Assembly (NCBI GenBank): GCA_016713025.1
Contig: JADJPZ010000004.1
Coordinates: 2,728,001 to 2,792,000 of the forward strand
DNA length: 64,000 bases
Reading direction: 5' to 3'
DNA from: Saprospiraceae bacterium
Lineage (GTDB): Bacteria > Bacteroidota > Bacteroidia > Chitinophagales > Saprospiraceae
Shown one piece after another: positions 21,158 to 31,244 of the stretch (positions within the stretch are counted from its first letter, which is position 1; each line of letters starts with the position of its first letter). A program made the translations under genes and the position numbers. The notes under the pieces were generated by a model. That model ran no database searches. It was not told the origin of the DNA and saw only the letters and a program-made list of their open reading frames with translations.

Positions 21158-22223
21158 TTAAGGCATTATATGTTGAATTAGTTTTTCCTTTCTGAGTTCA
21201 TAAGGAAAGAGAGCAATAATTCTTTGTCTTGCTTTCAAACCCGCGTCATCATTAAAATTTAATGCTTCTCTAATAAATAATTCCAATTGAAAAACATCCC
21301 TTTTATTTATAATAAATCCAGTATCTCCAATAGCTTTAGGAATACCATTTACATTTGAACCTACTGGGATACATTCACACAACATAGCTTCACAAAGAGT
21401 ATTAGGTAATCCCTCTGCCATAGACAATTGTAAAAAAACTTTATACCTGGAAAACATATCTACAATTTCTGAATGTGCGATGAAATCAATAATCTCTAAG
21501 TTGTCCAGTTTAATGTTTAAATCTGATTTAAGTTTCTCAGTAATTCCTACAATAGAAAACTTTATATCGGGCATTAGTTTTGCTGCCTCCAATATTAAGT
21601 CGTAACCCTTTCGCTTGAAATCTTCATAATTGTCAATAGAAGCTAATGCCAAAACTTTTTTCTCTCATAATTGCCATATTCCTAAAATACTTATTTGGAT
21701 CATACCCTGTTGGCAATTCAAATACATCTGCTCTTATCCCCCTTACGTGATTTTTAAAACCTGTTACGTAACCAATTCCAAGTGGATCTGCATAGTAATT
21801 TATAGATGAAGCAAGGCTTGAATCAACAGGTAAAATTACATCCGCCAATCTGTAAATGATTTTTGAAATAAATGGTAACAGTCCTTTTTGGTAAAATATA
21901 CCATATTTTATAGAAGGTATTGACATCGCATCAAAACCGCCAATAGTTAAGACTATCCTTTTTCCTAACATTCTACCGATTAATACTGGAAAAAAACAAT
22001 GATATGCCACAAAAAAGGAATAAACTACATCGCATTTTGGTACAAAATAAATAGCTTTTAGAAATGACTCCAACACTGATAGAACTTTTCCAAGAAAGCT
22101 CACTTTTGTTTTGTATTGAAACTTATAAACATCAAACTCAGTTTCTAATATTTTAAAATCATTTGTGTTAAACTCTTTTTGTCCAAAATAACAATAAAAC
22201 ACTCTTTTTCTTTGTTTGTCCAC
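21158..22223 (-). CDS. Family 4 glycosyltransferase, frameshifted near 21659
   Basis: GT-B enzyme in two overlapping frames. The first (GTG start 22223) carries the acceptor-side half: VFYCYFGQKEFN, KRIVLTIGGFDA, ILPVDSSLASS, FELPTGYDPNKYF. The second carries the nucleotide-sugar half: VLALASIDNYEDFKRKGYDL, then the GT4 signature LQLSMAEGLPNTLCEAMLCECIPVGSNVNGIP. The frames join if one A is removed from the A6 run in GAGAAAAAAGTTTTG, giving REKVLALASI. The intact protein would be about 350 residues. Confidence 0.8.
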
Positions 22224-22277
22224 TCCTTTATTTTTAAAACAACCTTTTAATCCGATTTAAAACTATAAAAATTTTTC

Positions 22278-22285
22278 TAATTTTG
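22278..22285 (+). promoter_or_regulatory. Possible -7 box before the acyltransferase-like gene
   Basis: TAATTTTG lies 20 bp before ATG 22306, in the divergent gap between two polysaccharide genes. It matches TAnnTTTG; no certain -33 box. Confidence 0.35.
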
Positions 22286-22305
22286 AGTTCGAATAATTCA
22301 TCGCA

Positions 22306-23262
22306 ATGAATAACACATCAATACAAAAATATAAAGATTTTTGTCACATTAATGAAGATCAAATTCCAATTTTTTTTCAACCATATTGGTTGGACATCCT
22401 GTGTCATCGGGGTCAATGGAATGTAATATTGAATTTTAGCACTAAAGACACTATCAATGGAATTTTGGTTTATTATACTACAAAAAAATATGGTCAAAGT
22501 ATTATTACAAACCCACCTTTAACCCCACATACCGGTATAATTCTTTTGGAGAATAATGAGTTGCAGGATTCTACCAAAATTATCGAAAATTTAATTTCAA
22601 AACTGCCTAAAATTACTTACTTTACTCAAAGTTGTTTACCGGACTATAATCAGTGGCTTCCTATTTTTTGGCAAGGTTTTAATCAAACTTCAAGAATTAC
22701 TTACACAATTGAGAATATCAAACAATGGCACCAGAATATGTGTTCATCACAAACACAAAGGAAATTGAATAAAGGAAAAACTTTATTCATATTTAAAGAA
22801 TCAGAAAATATCAAAGATATTTATCATTTTTCAGAAAAATTGTGGTTATCAAAAAACATTGACCCACCGATTGAAGAAAAACAATTTATACAGCTTGATA
22901 AACAGTTAGCATTGAAAAACAAAAGAAAATTATTAGTCGCACTGGATTATAATAATGTAGTCCAATCCGCAGTGTATTTAGTTTTTGACCAAAATATAGC
23001 TTATTCTTTGTTAATTGGATCAGACCCATTCAATAGAAATAATTACGGCGCTGTTCACTATTTACTTGCTCAAGCCATAAAATTTTCAAGTCAGTATGTA
23101 GATAATTTTGATTTTGAAGGTAGTATGATAAAAGGTTTAGCCCATCTTTACAGCAGCTTTGGAGCAAGACCAAAACATTACCACCGCATATACAAAGCCA
23201 AAAACATATTTTGGGATATTGCTTACCGTATCAAAAGCTATTATGATAAAAGTAACCGTTGA
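22306..23262 (+). CDS. FemAB/GNAT-like acyltransferase
   Basis: A 318-residue protein with the layout of FemAB-like GNAT proteins: an N-terminal FFQPYWLDILCHRGQWNVIL, a central TQRKLNKGK-type basic motif, and a C-terminal GAVHYLLAQAIKFSSQYVDNFDFEGSMIKGLAHLYSSFGARP, where the FDFEGS and FGA motifs are typical. In polysaccharide loci these proteins usually add acyl or aminoacyl groups to a sugar. It overlaps the next gene by 20 bp, so the two are likely translationally coupled. Confidence 0.72.
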   Translation: MNNTSIQKYKDFCHINEDQIPIFFQPYWLDILCHRGQWNVILNFSTKDTINGILVYYTTKKYGQSIITNPPLTPHTGIILLENNELQDSTKIIENLISKLPKITYFTQSCLPDYNQWLPIFWQGFNQTSRITYTIENIKQWHQNMCSSQTQRKLNKGKTLFIFKESENIKDIYHFSEKLWLSKNIDPPIEEKQFIQLDKQLALKNKRKLLVALDYNNVVQSAVYLVFDQNIAYSLLIGSDPFNRNNYGAVHYLLAQAIKFSSQYVDNFDFEGSMIKGLAHLYSSFGARPKHYHRIYKAKNIFWDIAYRIKSYYDKSNR

Positions 23263-24598
23263 TACTGATGGATTGATTGAGAAAGCCTTTGTTTGCAGAT
23301 TAAGATACGTATTGGATTTTTTACAGAACCATCCATGCGCACCTGATCATTTACACTTTTCAATCAACGATTTTGACAGGGCTGATATTACCTTCCATTA
23401 CTCATCCAAAGGTGGTTCACATCATATCATCCCTCAAAAAGTCTATTTTGAACCATTTGTCAACTCAAATCTTAAAGTTGTTGAATACGAATTTACATAT
23501 CAAGAGCATTTGTTAAAAGGATTTGCTCATCGTGGCGGATCAGACTTCATGCCCTTCGATATTTTTGAAACTATATTTTTCCATATCAGCAGGTATGAAG
23601 AATGGTATGCAAGCACTGATCAAATGGATGAGCATGGTACCATGGCTTCAAAAGAACAATACCTGGTCAAAAACAATTTACATTCTATTCCAGTCGTTGA
23701 TTTACTGGTGCTCTATTTCTATGAAAAAGTGGGATTAATTCCTAAAAAACTTGAGACAACATTTACCATCACTCATGATGTGGATGTTTTAAAAAAATAT
23801 CCTTCATTTTATAAGTTTTTAAGAGGATTTGGCAATATTATGCTATATCAGGTCAATAAGTTCAGTAAACTATTTCGTCATTTAAAATACTATATCAGAT
23901 ATTTATCAGGTATAAATCATGATCCTTATGATAGCTTTGATTGGTTACTAATCAATGACCATCCAAAAATCACCCAAAAAATCCTGTTTTGGCTCGTAGG
24001 TGGCCAAACACAATATGAAGGTTTTTTTGACATCCATGCTCCGGATGCTAAGAACATCATGTCACAATCCAAAAAATTGGGTTATACAATTGGTTTACAT
24101 CCGAGTTATAATACCATTGATGACCTGGGTATGATGAAAAAAGAATGGCACCATTTAAATCAGGCTTCTGAAGAGGTCATCAATGACAGCAGGCAACATT
24201 TTTTAAGATTTGATATTAAAAGAACAAGCAAAATTGTAGATGAGCTAGGGCTAATGACTGATTCCAGTATTGGATACAGGGATACCATTGGGTTCAGATG
24301 CGGAACAGGTTTTCCTTATCATTTATATCATTTTGATACAGAAAGTTCATTTGATTTTTTGGAAATTCCTCTCATTGTGATGGATATTTCAGCATTAAGA
24401 GATGTCAACAGGGTGAATGAAAACTGGGGGCCACACATATCGGATTTTATAGAAAAAAATAAAAATTATACCCACATCACCTTCAATTTTCATAATAGTT
24501 TTTTTGATCCTGTATTGGTAGATGCTGCATTATTAAAAAAGTGGTATTTGGATACTTTTCAAGGATGTAGTACAAATTCAGCCAATCTTTCAACCTGA
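23243..24598 (+). CDS. Polysaccharide deacetylase-like protein
   Basis: About 451 residues from ATG 23243; an earlier in-frame ATG at 23159 lies deep in the previous gene. Motifs of carbohydrate esterase 4-like proteins are visible: FTITHDVDVL (metal-binding aspartates), FDIHAP, YTIGLHPSYNT (histidine), LRFDI, and HITFNFHNSFF near the C-terminus. It may deacetylate amino sugars of the surface polymer. The end overlaps the convergent glycosyltransferase by 40 bp. Confidence 0.75.
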   Translation: MIKVTVDTDGLIEKAFVCRLRYVLDFLQNHPCAPDHLHFSINDFDRADITFHYSSKGGSHHIIPQKVYFEPFVNSNLKVVEYEFTYQEHLLKGFAHRGGSDFMPFDIFETIFFHISRYEEWYASTDQMDEHGTMASKEQYLVKNNLHSIPVVDLLVLYFYEKVGLIPKKLETTFTITHDVDVLKKYPSFYKFLRGFGNIMLYQVNKFSKLFRHLKYYIRYLSGINHDPYDSFDWLLINDHPKITQKILFWLVGGQTQYEGFFDIHAPDAKNIMSQSKKLGYTIGLHPSYNTIDDLGMMKKEWHHLNQASEEVINDSRQHFLRFDIKRTSKIVDELGLMTDSSIGYRDTIGFRCGTGFPYHLYHFDTESSFDFLEIPLIVMDISALRDVNRVNENWGPHISDFIEKNKNYTHITFNFHNSFFDPVLVDAALLKKWYLDTFQGCSTNSANLST

Positions 24599-25833
24599 TG
24601 TTCCCAGCTGTATTCCTTAAGATTTGGGTAATAGGAAGGAAATGATTTTCCATTTTCCCAATCCTGATATAATTGCTTTATGAAAGTTTTAATATGATCA
24701 TCGGCACCTAAATCATCTGATGATACCACTTTTCCACAACCAATTTCATCAAACAGTGAAGTAATTTCTTGATCATTTGTACCATTGATTATGGCTAGTA
24801 CAGGATTTCCACATCCTAAATATTCGAATAATTTTCCTGTAAGGATGCCTTTTTGTTCATGGGTGGCCCAGGTTAATAATACATTTAAGTGGGCTGACTC
24901 CTGCAAAGCTAAAGCTTCGTGTGTTGGAAGATCATTTAATACAAGGCTGACTTCATTCAAACTAAAGGATGAAATCATCTTATTCCAGATAGTATTGTCT
25001 TTCCCTGCATAAATTAATTCAACCTTATTTTTATCTACCATTTTATTTTGTACCATTTCGGAAAAAGACCTGAACAAAAGAGTGGGATCTCTAAATCCCA
25101 GATAAATGGAGCCAGTGTAAACAATCCTGAATTTCTTTGAATTTTGGTTGACCGACTTCCTTGGTATGATTCCATTCATGATGGTGATAACATTGGGATT
25201 CATAGCTTGTATGAGATGGGTAATCCCGTTTGAAACTGTAAAAGCCTTGTTGCATTTACTGAGAAACTTTTTCCAAACCCAGAATTGAAGTTTTTTTAAA
25301 ATTACATTTTTTCTTAAATTTTCTATTGGAAAATCATGAAAACTAACAACCCAATCTGCCTTAGGATATCTTATTTTTAGCAAGTAGCCGATACATACAT
25401 TTGAAAAAGGTCTGAAAGATGTTATAATAATTTTTTTATCCTTCTTTTTTAGTATCCTGATTCCTTCGATTAAACCATGAAGGATATAAATAATACCTCC
25501 TTCTCCAATCAATAAATTAAAAGGAAAAGATTCATTTAACCTGATAAATAATTGAACAATCCATCCTGATTTTTTCTCTTCAGAAAAATGGGTACTTTTC
25601 TTTCTTCTGAATTTAGCCAGTATGGTCCGATAATCAAAAGTAGCTAAGTACTTTACAGATAACCCATCCAAAGGCATTGCTTCCTGATCCAATGATTTGT
25701 AATTGGAAGTTGTCAATACCTGCACATCTCCAAAATAATTCCTTAAACCTTTGGCTAAAAAATAATTACGCTTTACCGCAATAGATTTGATCGGCGGAAA
25801 GTAATAAGAAATGTATAATAATGACGGTTTCAA
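24559..25833 (-). CDS. Family 4-like glycosyltransferase
   Basis: A 424-residue GT-B fold protein: LLYISYYFPPIKSIAVKRNYFLAKGL at the N-terminus, KIIITSFRPFSNVCIGYLLK, then FRIVYTGSIYLGFRDP and LNVLLTWATHEQKGILTGKLFEYLGCGNPVLAIING in the donor-binding half. It reads as a typical Bacteroidota exopolysaccharide glycosyltransferase. It is on the opposite strand to the preceding two genes and is followed upstream by the REP-B cluster. Confidence 0.82.
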   Translation of the reverse strand: MKPSLLYISYYFPPIKSIAVKRNYFLAKGLRNYFGDVQVLTTSNYKSLDQEAMPLDGLSVKYLATFDYRTILAKFRRKKSTHFSEEKKSGWIVQLFIRLNESFPFNLLIGEGGIIYILHGLIEGIRILKKKDKKIIITSFRPFSNVCIGYLLKIRYPKADWVVSFHDFPIENLRKNVILKKLQFWVWKKFLSKCNKAFTVSNGITHLIQAMNPNVITIMNGIIPRKSVNQNSKKFRIVYTGSIYLGFRDPTLLFRSFSEMVQNKMVDKNKVELIYAGKDNTIWNKMISSFSLNEVSLVLNDLPTHEALALQESAHLNVLLTWATHEQKGILTGKLFEYLGCGNPVLAIINGTNDQEITSLFDEIGCGKVVSSDDLGADDHIKTFIKQLYQDWENGKSFPSYYPNLKEYSWEHQVERLAEFVLHP

Positions 25834-25888
25834 ATCTGACTAATTATCAGGAAGTTATGGTATTAAGTGGTAATTTTTGTAGTTATCT

Positions 25889-26396
25889 CCCAGGCTGAAA
25901 GCCTTGGAATATGGTATCCTTGCGGGACGCTACGACAAGCAAACTGTTGACGTTCGTCGTAGCTTCCAAGCTACGATGCAGTATCTTCAGGCATCCTTGT
26001 CGGAGAGTGCACAAAATAGAATGCTCATTTACATTGCAGGCTGGAAGCCTTGATATATGGTATCGTAGCGGGACGCTACGACAAACACACATTTTTGTTC
26101 GCTCACGTTCGTCGTAGCTTCCAAGCTACGATGCACTATGCTCAGGCATCTTGCCTGAGCATGTAAAAAAAAAGTTTTACATTGCAGGGTGGAAGCCTTG
26201 GAATATGGTATCGTAGCAGGACGCTACAACAAACAAACTGTTCACGTTCGTCATAGCTTCCAAGCTACGATGCAGTATCTTCAGGCATCTTGTCTGAAAA
26301 TATACACCAATGATTAAAAATCAAGCTGGAAGCCTTACGATATAGTATTGTAGCGGGACGCTACTACAAACACAAGGCATGTTGCCTAAGTATGGA
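25889..26396 (+). repeat. REP-B cluster beside RAYT 2: four units
   Basis: Units begin near 25889, 26034, 26180 and 26321. A full unit holds GGCTGGAAGCC, TCGTAGCGGGACGCTACGA, TCGTAGCTTCCAAGCTACGA and CAGGCATCTTGCCTG hairpins. This family differs in sequence from REP-A and lies directly downstream of the second RAYT. No gene is visible in this 550-bp gap. Confidence 0.88.
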
Positions 26397-26964
26397 TATA
26401 CCCAATTTCAGGCCCAATATCTAAAAGCTCTATGGAGACCAATTCATCCATTCCTGCATAACTTTTAGCTGAACTGTATATGTATTCTTCTGGAAGCAAC
26501 GTAATCCCTGCACGAACAGGATTGTTGTGAATATATTGAAGTCTTTGTGATATCCACAAAGGGGATTCTAATTCTACAGGATGATTGTCTTGTTGCCAGA
26601 CTTGAAATTCTTCATTTCTTTTATTGTTTGCTGCATGGTATTTCATAACCACCTCCAGCCAGTCCTTCCTGCTTTCAGTATTTTTCTGAACTTCCAGTAA
26701 TATCTTCTTTGCAGTATAACTCTTAAAGTCACGAATAAGGTTTGATAGCAAATATGGCTCCTCCGCTCTACAGATTAAATGTACATGATTACTCATAATA
26801 ACCCACGCATGAACAACTAATCCTTTATTGGCAATACAGAAATTTAGACTATCGACAATTATTTCCCTGTACCTTTTGTAGGCAAAAATATCAATCCAAC
26901 CAACAGTTGTTATAGTCAGAAAATGCAATGCGTTTTGATTTTTTATTTGGTAACCGTGTGCCAT
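26386..26964 (-). CDS. REP-associated tyrosine transposase (RAYT), copy 2
   Basis: A 192-residue Y1/HUH nuclease. It has HFLTITTVGWIDIFAYKRY, the HUH motif SNHVHLI, and YIHNNPVRAGI with the probable nucleophilic tyrosine; the C-terminus LLDIGPEIGYIHT resembles that of RAYT 1. It is intact, about as long as RAYT 1 but clearly diverged from it. REP-B units flank it on both sides. The pairing of two RAYTs with two different repeat families supports a one-to-one specificity. Confidence 0.93.
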   Translation of the reverse strand: MAHGYQIKNQNALHFLTITTVGWIDIFAYKRYREIIVDSLNFCIANKGLVVHAWVIMSNHVHLICRAEEPYLLSNLIRDFKSYTAKKILLEVQKNTESRKDWLEVVMKYHAANNKRNEEFQVWQQDNHPVELESPLWISQRLQYIHNNPVRAGITLLPEEYIYSSAKSYAGMDELVSIELLDIGPEIGYIHT

Positions 26965-26982
26965 AATTAGCTTATTAGATGT

Positions 26983-27184
26983 TATGCAGGCTGGAAGCCT
27001 TGGAATATGGTATCGTAGCGGAACGCTACGACAAACACAACATTTTTGTTCGTCGTAGCTTCCAAGCTACGATGCAGTATCTTCAGGCATCTTGCCTGAG
27101 AGTGCATAAAAAAATAAACGTTTTACATTCCAGGCTGGAAGCCTTGATAAATGGTATCGTAGCGGAACGCTACGACAAACAAAG
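26983..27184 (+). repeat. REP-B units upstream of RAYT 2
   Basis: One complete unit (26983-27106) and one half unit (27126-27184) with the same hairpins as the cluster on the other side of RAYT 2. Relatives are scattered further right in the window (31 kb, and many in 46-62 kb). Confidence 0.85.
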
Positions 27185-27216
27185 GTAAATACTTGAAAAC
27201 ATCGAAAGTTTGACTT

Positions 27217-27390
27217 AATATTGGAAATTGGAATATTTTACTGCCTTAATACCGGGATTAAAATAATATCCAATGTATGGGTCTCCTGAATTTGTATTTC
27301 GTCTATCTGCCAAATAAAAATATAAAAATTTTGGAGTCCGCTCAGGTTTATTAACATAGCAAGTATCAGAGTTGTCTTGCCCTCAATTAA
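27217..27390 (-). pseudogene. 3' fragment of the membrane-protein gene split by IS3
   Basis: The reverse strand reads DTCYVNKPERTPKFLYFYLADRR, then NTNSGDPYIGYYFNPGIKAVKY, and a stop near 27217. It looks like the C-terminus of DUF6056-type membrane proteins, where a PKxLxFxDL-like motif is followed by a Y-N-x-KxV end. The large membrane-protein gene on the same strand ends at the other edge of the IS3 element, so this is likely its severed 3' end. Confidence 0.5.
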
Positions 27391-27428
27391 ATGCGAACAC
27401 AAAAAAAGTTTAAATTTTTTTAAATCAC

Positions 27429-27436
27429 TAATTTTG
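27429..27436 (+). promoter_or_regulatory. Possible -7 box of the IS3 transposase
   Basis: TAATTTTG directly precedes the OrfA start (ATG 27441). This is very close to the ATG, so it would produce an almost leaderless transcript; low confidence. Confidence 0.2.
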
Positions 27437-27440
27437 TGTT

Positions 27441-28624
27441 ATGGAAAACAAGAAAAAAGAAAGAATGAGTACCAATAAAAAGACTGAATTGGTACTGCAA
27501 TTATTGCGAGGTGAGTCACTGGATGAACTTTGTAGAATCCATCATGTATCTGCCAGTCAATTGAGTGAGTGGCGTGATATCTTTGTCAGCAAAGGTAAAG
27601 AAGGTTTCCGTAAGAGCTCGGACGATCATCGTCTGCGTGAAGCCCAAGCGATCATTGGTCGCCAAGCCATAGAGCTTGACCTGTATAAAAAAAGATGGTA
27701 TTGATTCGTCAGATAAAAGAAAAATAGTTTCCATGCTAATCAATACAGAACCAAAACCAAATATTAGATTGGCTCTTAAGGTCAGTGACCTAAGCGTAGG
27801 AGCTTGGTATGACAGGCGGTCATTGAAGACAGATAAATGTAAGCCAGGGCCAAAATCTGTGTACTCAGACGTTGAAGTGCTTCAAGCCTTAAGGAAGTAT
27901 ATAGCCGAGCCTATTTTTTATTTAGAAGGCTATAAGAAACTCAAGGTTAGGCTCAAAGAAGAATATGGCATCGATGTGGGTAAGGAAAGGCTAAGAAGGA
28001 TCATGACAGAAAATGAGCTTCTGTGTCATCAAAAAAACAGATCACACCCACTCAGGTATCATCACGACGGTAAGATCATCACGGATTGTCCCAATCAAAT
28101 CTGGGGCATGGACATCAAAGAATTTCATACTTGTATAGGAAAAATTTACTTATTTGATATCTCGGATCATTTCAATAGCGAAATTAAAGGATGGTACGTA
28201 AACACAACATCCAATGCAAATGATGCGATGCAAGCTCTCAGAAACGCTGTAAGAGCCGAGTTTGGCAATGTGGCCAAAGATGTGTGTAAAGGTACAAATC
28301 TAAAGCTCAGAGTGGATCATGGCACTCAATTTGATTCCAAAGCTTTTGAAGATGAATTGAATTTTTAAGCATTTTAAAAGTTCTGCCTTTGTAAGAAGCC
28401 CACAAAGCAACGGGGTTATTGAAAGATTCCACAGAACGCTCAAAGAACAATTAACCTTAATCAATACATTTAAAAATATAGACGAAATACATCAAAATAT
28501 TCATACATTTGTTGCCAAATATAACCAGAAGTGGCTATTGCATAGATTGAAACTTCAATCTCCACTGAAATATAAAGAGGGGAATCCATCGGGTAATACT
28601 GAACCAGAGGGAGTCCGTCATTGA
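27441..28624 (+). pseudogene. IS3-family transposase OrfA/OrfB, multiply frameshifted
   Basis: OrfA (27441-27704) is a helix-turn-helix protein (ELVLQLLRGESLDELCRIHHV, VSASQLSEWRD). OrfB follows in a +1 frame from the A7 run in GTATAAAAAAAGATGG; in IS3 elements OrfB usually needs a -1 shift, so this junction is odd. OrfB has the DDE core: WGMDIKEF, LRVDHGTQFDS, and, after another frame change at about 28366, NGVIERFHRTLKEQ with the glutamate. The last frame ends at 28624. It is unlikely to be active. Confidence 0.85.
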
Positions 28625-28767
28625 GTCGCAGACTCAAAAAAAGATAGTCAGGCCTGAGCTATCTACCTTCGGTACAAAACGTCACCGTCGGTCGTCCGTC
28701 ATCACAAAGGTATGTAGTCTTTTTTGAATTACAAAACCTTGTTCTGTTAGTAGGCCTTAATGAGTGT

Positions 28768-30099
28768 TCAGTTAATTAGGGGCAAAACAGAGTTGCATTT
28801 TTCCAATTTTTGATATTGTCTTTTCATTGAACGGTCATATTCAAAAGCAGATCCATTTAAAATCGTTAGCCAAGCTTCGCCTATATTTGATTGAACTTCA
28901 ATTAATGAAAAAAAATTTGCAAATGACTTGTTTTCCCTATTTATTGAGAGACCTGAGACAAACAATACTAAAATAAAATAAACACTAAACCCAATTTTTA
29001 AACCATTAGTGATTTGAATATTTTTAAAATCAAGCTTTCTAAAAATTGAGAAATCACTAAATACCAATAATCCATAAAACCAAAGAAAGAGAAAATGTAA
29101 ATATATAAAATCTACCACTCTTTCAGCAATACTTAAACCATTAGTTCCATAAATGATTAGAAAATGTCCACAAAAAACCGAGAACATTACAATAAAAACA
29201 AAATATGGAAATGCTATTCGCTTAATCTTTGAAGTATCGATATTATTAGTTAAATATATAAATAAAAGTGAACTCAAAATCAACTGTCCATTTACTATCC
29301 ATGTAATAATATTAAAAACTGACGTTGAAAAGGATAAAAATATTAATTTATAAAAGGAATATTCAGAAGCATATTGAGATTTTCTTATCAGATTTGCGGG
29401 TGTTGCTATAGAAATAAATGCAAATATTAAAGATATAACAAAAAAAGCTATTAAGTAATTTCGAAATTGTTTAGAATTAAAATTAAACACTAATAATAAC
29501 CCAATTGTCATTACTGAATAAATCAATGAAATTTCATTTGTACCAATTGTAAAAGTTATGATTAAAATTAATACTAATTGCCAAAATAAACTTATAAAAT
29601 TTGAAGAATTAAAACATTTGCGCCATAAATAAAATATTAAAACCAAACCATAAAAACCTAATAAATAAGTATGAACAGATGTGAGCATGTACAAAGTATC
29701 ATAAATTCCTGATACTCCACTAATCCAGGACAACCAAAGAATGGAAGTAGTAGACATAACTAGATTAATATTATGAAAACCAAATACTGCCTTTACGGCT
29801 ATGCCAATAAATGCTACGATCAAAAGGATATTAACTACAAAAAATACTTTAAATCTGAATAAAGTGTAGAAATTGTCGCTTAGAGAAGAAATCCATGTAC
29901 TTGAATATCTTCCCATAACATTATTGTAATAAAACTTTTGTTCCTCCCAAAATGTCATTTTTGTAGTCAAGCCTTTTAAATTAGTAACCCAATCCCACTC
30001 ATGCATACCTAACGGATGATTACAAGTTGCAATTATTAAAAATGGTAAAACAGCTAAAATTAATAATACAAGGAGCATTACATGAATTTTTTTATTCAT
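28768..30099 (-). CDS. Polytopic membrane protein, DUF6056-like, 3' end cut by IS3
   Basis: About 443 residues from ATG 30099 (MNKKIHVMLLVLLILAVLPFL); an upstream ATG at 30153 overlaps the previous gene. About 10-12 membrane segments are evident, with a large loop containing HEWDWVTNLKG near the N-terminus. This layout occurs in Bacteroidota polysaccharide loci in proteins of the DUF6056/glycosyltransferase-C-like type; the activity is unknown. The stop codon TGA at 28768-28770 is the terminal TGA of the IS3 end, and a plausible native C-terminus lies beyond the IS at 27217-27390. Confidence 0.65.
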   Translation of the reverse strand: MNKKIHVMLLVLLILAVLPFLIIATCNHPLGMHEWDWVTNLKGLTTKMTFWEEQKFYYNNVMGRYSSTWISSLSDNFYTLFRFKVFFVVNILLIVAFIGIAVKAVFGFHNINLVMSTTSILWLSWISGVSGIYDTLYMLTSVHTYLLGFYGLVLIFYLWRKCFNSSNFISLFWQLVLILIITFTIGTNEISLIYSVMTIGLLLVFNFNSKQFRNYLIAFFVISLIFAFISIATPANLIRKSQYASEYSFYKLIFLSFSTSVFNIITWIVNGQLILSSLLFIYLTNNIDTSKIKRIAFPYFVFIVMFSVFCGHFLIIYGTNGLSIAERVVDFIYLHFLFLWFYGLLVFSDFSIFRKLDFKNIQITNGLKIGFSVYFILVLFVSGLSINRENKSFANFFSLIEVQSNIGEAWLTILNGSAFEYDRSMKRQYQKLEKCNSVLPLIN

Positions 30100-30142
30100 A
30101 TTAAATATGTTTTTAATGTGATTAAAAAATAATATTCTGTTT

Positions 30143-30838
30143 TTAATCTCCAAATTTATAAGATTTTAATGTTCGGCAAATTTCAAAAAATACTGAAATG
30201 GCCTTGTACAAAGGTTGCCCTTTGGATAAAGAATATTGAGTATATTTTACATTTATACCAAATTCACTGAATTTCAATTTGTTCCACGCAACTAACCAAA
30301 TAATTTCTGATGCATGTGCCATTTTTGCAGATCTCAATTTCAAAATTTCCATAGTCTTTCTATTCATCAACCTAAACCCATTATTTGAATCTGTTAGCAT
30401 CAAACCACAAATTAGATAATTTATTATAACTCCAATCTTTAGGACGATTTTTCTAATAATAGTCATTGAGCTTTTTTCAACATTTGGTAAAAACCTTGAT
30501 CCTAAAACAATATCTGCATTTTCCGACTTAATAGTATTATACATTTTTAAAATATCTGATGTATCATGCTGTCCATCCGAATCAAAATGAACACAAAACA
30601 TAAACCCATCTTCGAGAGCCTTTTTCATGCCTGTAACCAATGCGGTCCCTTGCCCGAAGTTTTTAGAATGTTTAATGAGTGATGCTCCATTTATACCTTC
30701 ATAATTGTAAGAGTCTGAAGACCCATCATCTACTAATATCACTGGCAGATTAAGATCCAGAATTGACCTAACTAATTGTGAAACAATGCTATATGATTCA
30801 TTATATATTGGAATAATAACTACTAGTTCTCGATCCAT
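30143..30838 (-). CDS. Family 2 glycosyltransferase, dolichyl-phosphate-mannose-synthase-like
   Basis: A 231-residue GT-A enzyme without C-terminal membrane spans: LVVIIPIYNESYSIVSQLV, VILVDDGSSD, HSKNFGQGTALVTGMKKAL, the metal-binding HFDSDGQHD, and VLGSRF. It resembles enzymes that load a polyprenyl phosphate with a sugar. It ends just inside the start region of the downstream membrane protein; that protein could use the lipid-linked sugar as a donor (inference). Confidence 0.85.
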   Translation of the reverse strand: MDRELVVIIPIYNESYSIVSQLVRSILDLNLPVILVDDGSSDSYNYEGINGASLIKHSKNFGQGTALVTGMKKALEDGFMFCVHFDSDGQHDTSDILKMYNTIKSENADIVLGSRFLPNVEKSSMTIIRKIVLKIGVIINYLICGLMLTDSNNGFRLMNRKTMEILKLRSAKMAHASEIIWLVAWNKLKFSEFGINVKYTQYSLSKGQPLYKAISVFFEICRTLKSYKFGD

Positions 30839-31073
30839 ATTTAAAATAATTCATAAAACCACCAAATCATTTGTCCAATTAGTTTTTTGACTTTATTGTT
30901 TGAGAAGCAGTATCGATTACGGAAATAATACACGTTTCATATTGGCTGAATCTGAGTCTCTTGACTAAATTCCGATGCATTTTTCGTCGACACAGTTTAC
31001 CCATAATATTTCGGTCTTTTCAATATACTTTACCAGTGACATGACATATTTCGGTTCACAAAGAAACCCCGTT

Positions 31074-31235
31074 CGTCGTAGCTTCCAAGATTCGATGCAA
31101 AATAAGCAGACATCTTTGCCAAAAGTGTACAAATAAAAATGATCATTTACATTGCAGGCTGGAAGCCTTAGTATATGGTATCGTAGCGGGACGCTACGAC
31201 AAACAATAGGGTATCTTAGCGGGACGCTCCGAAAA
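31074..31235 (+). repeat. REP-B elements
   Basis: A degraded half unit (CGTCGTAGCTTCCAAG), then a full GGCTGGAAGCC / TCGTAGCGGGACGCTACGA unit and a further TTAGCGGGACGCT copy. They fill much of the gap 30839-31244, where I see no gene. Confidence 0.75.
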
Positions 31236-31244
31236 ACAAAGATA

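Larger units (their letters stand above)
27391..28770 (+). mobile_element. IS3-family insertion sequence (decayed)
   Basis: Edges are approximate. The left end reads TGCGAACACAAAAAAAG (from about 27392), and the right end, read on the other strand, TGAACACTCATTAAGG (from about 28770). These are similar imperfect inverted ends beginning TG, as in IS3. It contains an OrfA/OrfB-type transposase in at least three frames. It lies between two pieces of what looks like one membrane-protein gene. Confidence 0.65.

Noticed and set aside
27676..27704. Standard IS3 -1 programmed frameshift between OrfA and OrfB
   Set aside because: OrfB lies in the +1 frame relative to OrfA, and OrfB itself is broken again near 28366, so decay or base errors fit better.
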